Shown: one piece after another, positions 57,757-64,000 of the stretch
Position numbering within the stretch: position 1 is the stretch's first letter
Layout: the number at the start of each line of letters is the position of its first letter
Assembly (NCBI GenBank): GCA_030142905.1
Contig: JASJOG010000074.1
Span: 144,001-208,000 of the forward strand
Source: Heliopora coerulea
Taxonomy: Eukaryota > Cnidaria > Anthozoa > Scleralcyonacea > Helioporidae
Direction of reading: 5' to 3'
Length of the DNA: 64,000 nt
Notes under the pieces: model-generated
Database searches by the model: none
What the model was told of the DNA's origin: nothing
Seen by the model: the letters and a program-made list of their open reading frames with translations, nothing else
Translations under genes and position numbers: made by a program

Positions 57757-58910
57757 GATAGATAGATAGATGTTTTTATTTGGTAAAGCTTGCAGCCATA
57801 GGCTGAATTATGTTTACATTACAAAATACATTCTCTTCTACTATGTTACACCAGTTCTACAATTTACCTGGAACTAACGGAAGTTTAGAAACGATAAGTA
57901 AAAAATTACTCTAATGGACCATTTTTAGAAGGGTTGATTCTAATGTTAAGAGTTATTCAATCTAAAATACTAAAATTGGTTAAAATTTTAATGTGTTTGC
58001 GATAAAAAACTGTTTTTAAAACGGTTTGTTCTGAAGTTTACATTAAACTTATGTTTGGTCCAAAGTTCGGTTGCATAGGTATTTCGAGGAAGGAGAAATT
58101 CGTGAAGTTTGTGGTTTTCGTCACTCATGATATCCAGGAAAAGACTATTCGTTATCTTTTCTCTTCTGGTACTGAGGTGTTGGAGGCCAGTCAATATCAG
58201 CGCATCTGCATATGAGGTCCAGGGGTAGATTATTTTCAACGCTCTTTTCTGAATCATTTCCAGGTCATTGGATAGGTAGTTGGACAGGCTGTTGTGAAAG
58301 ACCGGGCATGCATATTCCAAGATTGGTCTAATACATGTGCTGTAAAATACAATTAATTCCTTAGTCCCAACTTTGGCTCGTTTGAGTTGTGACAAAAAGT
58401 ACAATCGCTTTCTTGCTTTCACGATGGTTTGGTAAATGTGATCGTTCCATTTTAAATTGTTGGAAACGGTTAATCCGAGGATTTTTGCACACGGAACCAC
58501 CTCCAAAGGGGTATCGTTCACAATAACTGGATCGAAAGTAGCACTTAGTTCACCAAAGCCAATACGCAATTCTTTACATTTCCTTTCATTCAATTGAAAT
58601 TTTAATTCGGAGATTTGGGTTAGTAGATCATTAACTGTGGTCTGGATTCTGCTTTCGCTGCATTTGCTGACTAATTCATCAACAGTTGTGTCATCTACGA
58701 ACTTCCACATGTCACCACAAGAGACTGTTAGTTTATCGATCATTATTAAATATAGCCATGGGCCTAATTTTGTACCCTGTGGAACTCCGGCGGGAACATC
58801 AGCCCAATCCGAGTAATCCTCTTGGTTTAGCTTTACCCTTTGTTTTCTGCATGTGAGAAAATCTGTAATCCAGTTGACAACCCAATGCGGGTTATTTCGG
58901 TCGTCCTGTT
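57757..58910 (-). mobile_element. 5'-truncated LINE with reverse transcriptase C-terminus
   Basis: On the minus strand, reading from about 58900: HWVVNWITDF, the RT motif GVPQGTKLGPWLY (about 58750-58800), the catalytic-type box FVDDTT near 58700, then KCKELRIGF, ILGLTVSNNLKWN and PILEYACPVF, typical of non-LTR reverse transcriptases of jockey/CR1-like clades. The frame stops at 57988. After a short 3' UTR there is a GATA/ATCT microsatellite tail at 57755-57772. Upstream RT fingers and endonuclease are missing, so the copy is dead by 5' truncation, although the surviving frame is intact and so probably young. Confidence 0.9.
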
Positions 58911-58944
58911 CGCTGTTTGGTTTTTATTTTCCCCGCTGTCGTCA

Positions 58945-59212
58945 TAATGGCGCTTTCCAGTTCTTACTCTTGTTTCATTAATGGCCTCTTCCAGTTCTTA
59001 CTCTTGTTTCATTAATGGCGTTTTCCAGTTCTTACTCTTGTTTCATTAATGGCGTTTTCCAGTTCTTACTCTTGTTTCATTAATGACCTCTTCCAGTTCT
59101 TGCTCTTGTTTTATTAATGGCGTCTTCCAGTTCCTAGTCTTGTTTCAATAATGGCGTCTTCCAGTTCCTACTCTTGTTTCATTAATGACGTCTTCCAGTT
59201 CTTACTATTTCA
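58945..59212 (+). repeat. 34-bp minisatellite, about 8 units
   Basis: Units follow TGGCGTCTTCCAGTTCTTAC then TCTTGTTTCATTAA, with variation mainly at positions 3-8. The last unit is partial and runs into the dispersed repeat at 59213. Confidence 0.92.
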
Positions 59213-59322
59213 GAATCATCCTCAGGGTATTATGAAACGAAAACTTCACAATTAACCTACACTGCCGAAGTCAACTGAAAAAGTTTACTCGGGCGGGATT
59301 TGAACTCGCGCTTCGGGATACC
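59205..59322 (-). repeat. Left copy of tRNA-like dispersed repeat (inverted)
   Basis: The complement reads TATCCCGAAGCGCGAGTTCA then AATCCCGCCCGAGT and TTTTTCAGTTGACTTCGGCA, matching the right-hand copy at 60435-60520. Together they form an inverted pair into which the hAT element inserted. Confidence 0.8.
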
Positions 59323-60387
59323 TAGGCTGAGGCGGTTAACCGGTTAACCGACAAGAATCGGTTTTTTTAACAGATCGATTTCACGAGTCTCCTTAATATC
59401 AGATAACCGACTAACCGAAATAACCGAAATAACCGAAATAACCGAAAAACCGATTCAAAATTTGAAAAGAAAACAGTGTGAGAATAGCGCTGCGATTGCT
59501 TGGTTGACTAAACTGGATAACCGGGTCAAACAAACTTGCAATTCAAATATTTGATTGGCTAAGATGAGGGCGGACGTCTGCAAAGACGTGCAGACAAAAG
59601 ACTATTAAAGTGTGTGACTCATCGCGTAACTAGTCGGCCGCAACGGCGTCAGCCAATAAGATTGTGTTTATATCTTTAATTTATTCTTGTTGTTAACACG
59701 TGTCTTGCACCAAGCGCACGTTTGCTCGTTATTCAATTCCTACAGTGCGTTTAACTCTCTGCGTTTATATTTGCCTATTTTGCGATGTCGGGAAGAAGTG
59801 AAGTATGGAAGTTTTTCAAAAACATGGAAGAAGCAAAGGACAGCGCTGTCTGTCAAGTTTGTTTGCAAACCATCAAAAACAAGGGGAGCAACACATCGAA
59901 CCTACTGAGGCATCTTCAGAAAAGACATGCACAGCAATACGCCACCATCAATATGAAATAGCGCAAGACCAGTTCTTCTTCGGGCGAGAAAGACATCGGT
60001 GTCTCAGCAGACTCGTCAACCTCCTCACAGCCTTCAATCACGAGCGCGTTTGCCAGAGCAACACCCCTTACTCCAGGAAATAGTAAAGCAGGACTTGTCA
60101 TCACTCCCGCACGAGCACAGCTAAAACCTGAGAAGGTTGACATGCTTGTTTTCTTAGCTGAGAACTTATAAACCAAGACAGTTTGAGCATTTGCCATTTA
60201 GACGTAATATTGTTGTACATAACTAGCATACAATCAATTTTTTACAAATATAATTAATATAATACACAAGCCAAGTTGTTTATTTTTGTCGCAATTTAAT
60301 TGATCAAAAGACTCGGTTATGTCGGTTATTTCGGTTATTTCGCGACGGTTTTCGGTTTCGGTTTTTTTACAAAACCGCCTCAGCCTA
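59323..60387 (+). mobile_element. hAT-type transposon, internally deleted, with BED zinc finger
   Basis: The 1065-base element has terminal inverted repeats TAGGCTGAGGCGGTT / AACCGCCTCAGCCTA. It is flanked by a perfect 8-base duplication GGGATACC (59315-59322, 60388-60395), the hAT hallmark. Subterminal arrays of AACCGAAAT (left) and its complement (right) are probable transposase-binding sites. Inside, from ATG at 59784, a frame begins MSGRSEVWKFF, with CQVC, then LLRHLQKRH: a CxxC...HxxxxH BED zinc finger. A TAG stop ends the frame after ~58 codons, but the same frame continues as a Ser-rich linker to KVDMLVFLAENL and another stop near 60171. The catalytic domain is deleted, so the copy is not functional. 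Confidence 0.92.
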
Positions 60388-60395
60388 GGGATACC

Positions 60396-60535
60396 GGTCC
60401 ACCTTGGACTCGATATCTCAACAGGTAGAGCGGCCGACCGGTATCCCGAAGGTGCGAGTTCAAATCCCGGTCGAGTCAACTTTTTCAGTTGACTTCGACA
60501 GTGTAGGTTAATGGTGAAGTTTTCGTTCCAATTCT
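60396..60535 (+). repeat. tRNA-related SINE-like repeat, right copy
   Basis: 60407-60477 has a tRNA-like layout: 7-base acceptor-like ends GACTCGA/TCGAGTC, A-box-like TATCTCAACAGGTAGAGC, and B-box-like GCGAGTTCAAATCCC. The anticodon and T stems do not pair properly, so it is not a functional tRNA. The following AACTTTTTCAGTTGACTTCG and GTGTAGGTTAAT recur in other copies, which supports a SINE-type family. Confidence 0.75.
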
Positions 60536-62940
60536 TACTTTTGTTTCACTTTTCAAGGAGGTGTTACACGAAGCAATTTTCAAAGACGATTCGCAAAACA
60601 TTACTTTTAAACCATGCCAGTTTTAGCCAACTCTGCCTAATATATCCACTTGAATTCTGTTCCGTGAGTATTGACTATTATGCTGTATATTAGAGTTTTT
60701 TTGTTTTTTGTTTTTTTTTTTCCGGGTTTTTTTTCAGAAATTTACCACCTGCAATGGCTGCAGATGGAGACTGATTTCATCCAATCACAAAACCATGTCT
60801 GGTTATGTGGTTTTAAAGTACCTGCTGGCCTGTTCAAAACTCTTAACATTGAAAGGCATAGTAAAAGCGAGAATGAAACGGTTTTCTTAGAGTAAGTTCA
60901 ACTGAAGAGTAAGATAGTAAGATGTCTGGCAGGCAGAACAAGTTCAAAGAAATCATCATTACTGACAGGAAGTCAACACAAGAAGAGAAAGCAGGAAAAG
61001 CGTCGTTGAAACAGTTTAACCTGATAATCACTTCAGTGGAGGTTTCTGGTGGTCCTCCGAAACTAACTTCTGTAGAACTGGCGGAAATATTGAAACTAAT
61101 GTCCCAAAATCGCAAACAAAGTAAGATGGCTTTGTGAGGTTGAAGAGTTGGAATACTTGACTGTCCATGCTGGCGTTTTACGTTCTTGCTATACTCACAA
61201 CTTACGAGAGAATTGTTATATTGACACCTGGAGTGACTGACTGAAGACATCTTTGTCTTACTTTGAGAAAGAGATAAGGATTTAAAAAAACATCGGAGCG
61301 TTAATGTCTGCTCTCATTTTAGTGACTGAAGTGATGGTCAATTTTCATTTTCTGTTTTCAACAACTTGATACCGAAGTAACTTCAACTGTATATCGCTGA
61401 AACAAACTTCAAATATTTAACATCCTAAGCACTTACTAGTTAACACTGTAACTTATACTTTAGTATCAAAGCATTAGATTTCTGAAGTGAAATAATCGGA
61501 AAGGTCTGAGTAATGCCGAAATGTAAAGATTAGTTTTCTAACATTTTCGAGCGAAGGCCCTTCCTCAGAGAGAAAAAAAAAACAAATCAGGGCCTGACGA
61601 AGGGCCTTCGCTCGAAACGTTAGAAAACTACTCTTTACATTTCGGCATTACTCAGACCTTTCCGATTATTTCACTTCGATTTCAACAGTGCCTACGCAGT
61701 ACTCTATTTTATTAAATTTCGGAAGCGCTTTTACTCATTTTGATGTTACTATTGTAGGTTGTACTCGGCCATCAAGTTTGTTTCATGAAGTTGACATACA
61801 AATGTGTATTTCCATTAGGTGGACTGGCTGTTTTGATCAAAGTTCTTTTAATAAGGCTGGTTTATAACGATATACGCAAGCGCAGTTACCACTTCATGGT
61901 CAATTGAACTCATTGTTCTTCCCCCAGCACAAAGTAATGAACCAATTGTCCGTAATGCGTGTTGTTTATGTCGCTAGTGAAAACCACGCCTTGTAGTTGA
62001 GTCACTTCGGAACGAAGGTTACCCAGATCCTATTCAAGATTATGTGAGGATTTTGCTGCCCTGGTTACGTCATTAACCAAACCATGCAGCTCTCCTCAGA
62101 GCTATTTTTCCATGTCGGTCGAGTTGACTTTAAAAATGTTTTATCGCCATGGTGAGATCTTTATAAAACAAACCTACCCAAATTAGTCAGCCCCCAAGTG
62201 TGTGCGTTGAGTTAGTTCTTCGTTAGTAAGTTATTTCAATCAGGGGCTTTACTCGAAAACTCATGAGAACGCGTACGGACTCAACAACTTGTCGTGGAGA
62301 GTGCAGAGGTCGCAGCTTATGACTAGTTAGTCCCATTTCTTCTCTTATTTTTCACAAATTAGCTTGAGTTTTTGTGTTTTCATTGATTTATTGGGTGACT
62401 TTGCCGCTCACTCCTCTCATCTCAAGTGTTTATGGATATGGTATGTTTACTTGGAAGAAAAATAACTTGCTGAAGCAATTGCTCCTTTTGTGCAAAATAA
62501 ACGTCACTTATTAATGCATAATGTATTCCTTATTTTTTAAATGTCTTCATTATGATAGTCTGGTTTCAGTTTGAGTCACGATGTTGAAAATATCATCCAG
62601 TGAATATACAACATTCAGTCTTGTGCTTCTCGTTATCCAATCCAGTATAGTATTCTAAAATTCGCACAGGAATCAAAATGAACGTTATTTACAGAAGTAA
62701 ACACTGCTCACCAGGGAGGTCCAATGGGCCCATTTATTAGTATTTTTGGAACATTAGGATGAATATGAAATGTGGGAAAGTCAGCTGCACTCCCACCTAC
62801 GCCTCGGCGTCGCAAAGCATTTAGGGATATTACTTCTCAAACCTAACTTTACTGCATGAAAACTGGTGCGTGGTCCAGGAATTTAAACGTTTAGTGAGCT
62901 TTCCAAGTTGTCTGAAGAGTAAATATCTGAATCAGTTTTC
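60536..62940. other. Unassigned stretch upstream of the USH1G-like gene
   Basis: Two frames might be coding but are not recognised. 60671-60895 is preceded by a T-rich tract and AG at about 60737, then EIYHLQWLQMETDF... to a stop; it could be a last exon. 60922-61137 is MSGRQNKFKEIIITDRKSTQ..., lysine-rich. They might belong to one unknown short gene. The inverted repeat at 61505-61675 follows. 61680-62940 shows nothing clear and should include the USH1G-like promoter. Confidence 0.4.
61505..61675. repeat. Inverted repeat with CTGACGA...GAAAC motif
   Basis: Left arm 61505-61570 (GTAATGCCGAAATGTAAAGA...) is complementary to 61610-61668 (...CTTTACATTTCGGCATTAC). The right half contains CTGACGAAGGGCCTTCGCTC followed by GAAACGTTAG: CUGANGA, a short pairing segment (GGGC/GCTC with one wobble), then GAAA. 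This resembles the conserved core of hammerhead ribozymes found at the ends of Penelope-like elements, with one extra A in stem II. Confidence 0.7.
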
Positions 62941-63104
62941 ATGTCTAGCATATACCATAGAGCTGCTAAAGACGGCATGCTTGAAGTTCTTCGCCATGTG
63001 AACAAACGAGATGCAAATAAAAGAGATGAAGACGGCATGACTCCTGTTCACTGGGCTGCTAGTTGTGGCAATTTAGAATGCCTTAGAGTTCTGTGTGCAA
63101 AAGG
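62941..63104 (+). CDS. USH1G (SANS)/ANKS4B-like ankyrin protein, first exon (partial)
   Basis: The frame starts MSSIYHRAAKDGMLEVLRHV at 62941 and continues through KRDEDGMTPVHWAASCGNLE to VLCAKG, where a gtaagt donor follows at 63105. These are one and a half ankyrin repeats. The YHRAA(K/R)DG start and DEDGMTP block match the N-terminus of vertebrate USH1G/SANS and its paralogue ANKS4B. Those are scaffolds with ankyrin repeats, a central region, a SAM domain and a PDZ-binding tail that link Usher or microvillar adhesion complexes to actin and myosin VII. Met1 is the first Met of the frame and agrees with the family start. Later exons, including the SAM domain, lie beyond the window, so USH1G and ANKS4B cannot be separated. 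Confidence 0.88.
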
Positions 63105-64000
63105 GTAAGTTATGCATCACATTTCTTTTACCTCCACCTGTCAGTCTGTCCTTATCATAATGCATTTAAAAATTTTTAAAATACGTAAACAACTATCTTG
63201 ATTCCGTTGTCGTTAATACGATTTAGAACGGGTTGAAGATTGAAGCTTGAAACTTTTAGACGTTCATAGCGGTTTTTTTGTCATGTTTGATTTTGTATAA
63301 TACTGAAGAGAGCACTTAGAAGTTTCGGAGATATTTTCAAGGACGTCTTCCGTAATTAAAGCGAGACAACTTTGTTTTACCTCTTGTGCTTCTTAGTGCG
63401 TTAAATTGTTTTTGGGTTGCTCAATTCACTACTTAATTATTTCATACTTTTTATGCTGTTAAAAGGTAATACTTATTTAGCGTGAAGCACCAGGAAAGAT
63501 GTTGCTTGGTTTTGTAGCTTGTAGTTTTTCTCCACTAGGCCATGGCATTGCCTGGGTTACGCTATCAAATATCATTAACTACCCGCTCTTCTTCAGAAAA
63601 GCTGGCGGGGTGTTGATGCCTTTCACAAGTACTGTAATCTTCTCATGAAGCCCAGTTTCCGTCAAAAATTAATTAAACGAAATAATCAGTTCAGACTTTT
63701 ACGGCCGGGACGCGAGTGTAATTTTTACTGTGGTTTCCCGCTACTTGGTAACAAGAGTAAAGAACAAAACATCTAGAATTACTTTCGGAAAAAAAAAAAA
63801 CATGAACAATTACTATCCGAAAGAGTCCCGGCATGGCCATTTCATACTTTTATCCATACTGGCGTTGAACAGGAGTAAATGTTACGGCAATACGTTTCGG
63901 AAAATATGGCATGAGAACTTGGGTTAATCAAAGCAAGTTAAATCGCGTTTATCATAAACTCTGTCAGTTTTGTGGACTTCTTGCGCTTAGGTTACTAATC
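63105..64000 (+). other. Intron 1 of the USH1G-like gene
   Basis: No further ankyrin-coding exon was seen to the window end; the frame at 63730-63927 has no ankyrin features. Confidence 0.6.

Noticed and set aside
58945..59212. CRISPR-like array
   Set aside because: Units are directly adjacent with no spacers, in a eukaryotic repeat context; a minisatellite.
60407..60477. Functional tRNA gene
   Set aside because: Acceptor-like ends pair, but anticodon and T stems do not, and the sequence recurs as a dispersed repeat; SINE-like instead.

Overview
The window looks like a piece of an animal nuclear genome, most likely a cnidarian and probably an anthozoan such as a coral. This is inferred from AT-rich, intron-dense sequence, short metazoan-type exons with GT/AG borders, protein families close to their vertebrate counterparts, and many small inverted-repeat elements in introns. 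No species marker was seen. No operons, CRISPR arrays, rRNA or functional tRNA genes were found.

Layout. 1-6.5 kb: no convincing gene; it holds a ~1.5 kb nested inverted repeat (3541-5077) carrying the end of a Penelope-like GIY-YIG endonuclease. 6.56-7.01 kb (minus): the first exon of a Gq-like G-protein alpha subunit. 9.8-10.1 kb: tail of a LINE. 10.7-11.7 kb (minus): an intronless class A GPCR. 12.6-14.8 kb (plus): an unrecognised six-exon gene. 15.2-15.6 kb: a 0.4 kb pure polypyrimidine tract. 15.7-18.9 kb (plus): a four-exon gene for a ubiquitin-like plus helical-repeat protein of unknown function. 20.2-26.4 kb (plus): WIPI2 (16 exons, 448 aa). 28.4-37.0 kb (minus): a TMC-family membrane protein (18 exons, 806 aa). 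37.4-50.3 kb (plus): eRF3/GSPT (20 exons, 573 aa), head to head with TMC across 472 bp. 52.1-56.9 kb (plus): sphingosine kinase (5 exons, 524 aa). 57.4-60.5 kb: repeat cluster (GGT-rich repeat, LINE fragment, 34-bp minisatellite, and a hAT element with BED zinc finger and perfect 8-bp target duplication). 62.9 kb to the end (plus): first exon of an USH1G (SANS)/ANKS4B-like ankyrin gene.

The reconstructed multi-exon genes were joined by hand at GT/AG sites; phase agrees at every junction and total lengths are multiples of three. The genes do not form one pathway. They cover signalling (G alpha, GPCR, sphingosine kinase), autophagy (WIPI2), translation termination (eRF3) and possible mechanosensory or ciliary functions (TMC, USH1G-like). 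The two genes without a recognised family (12.6-14.8 kb and 15.7-18.9 kb) and the inverted-repeat elements are the main sources of novelty.
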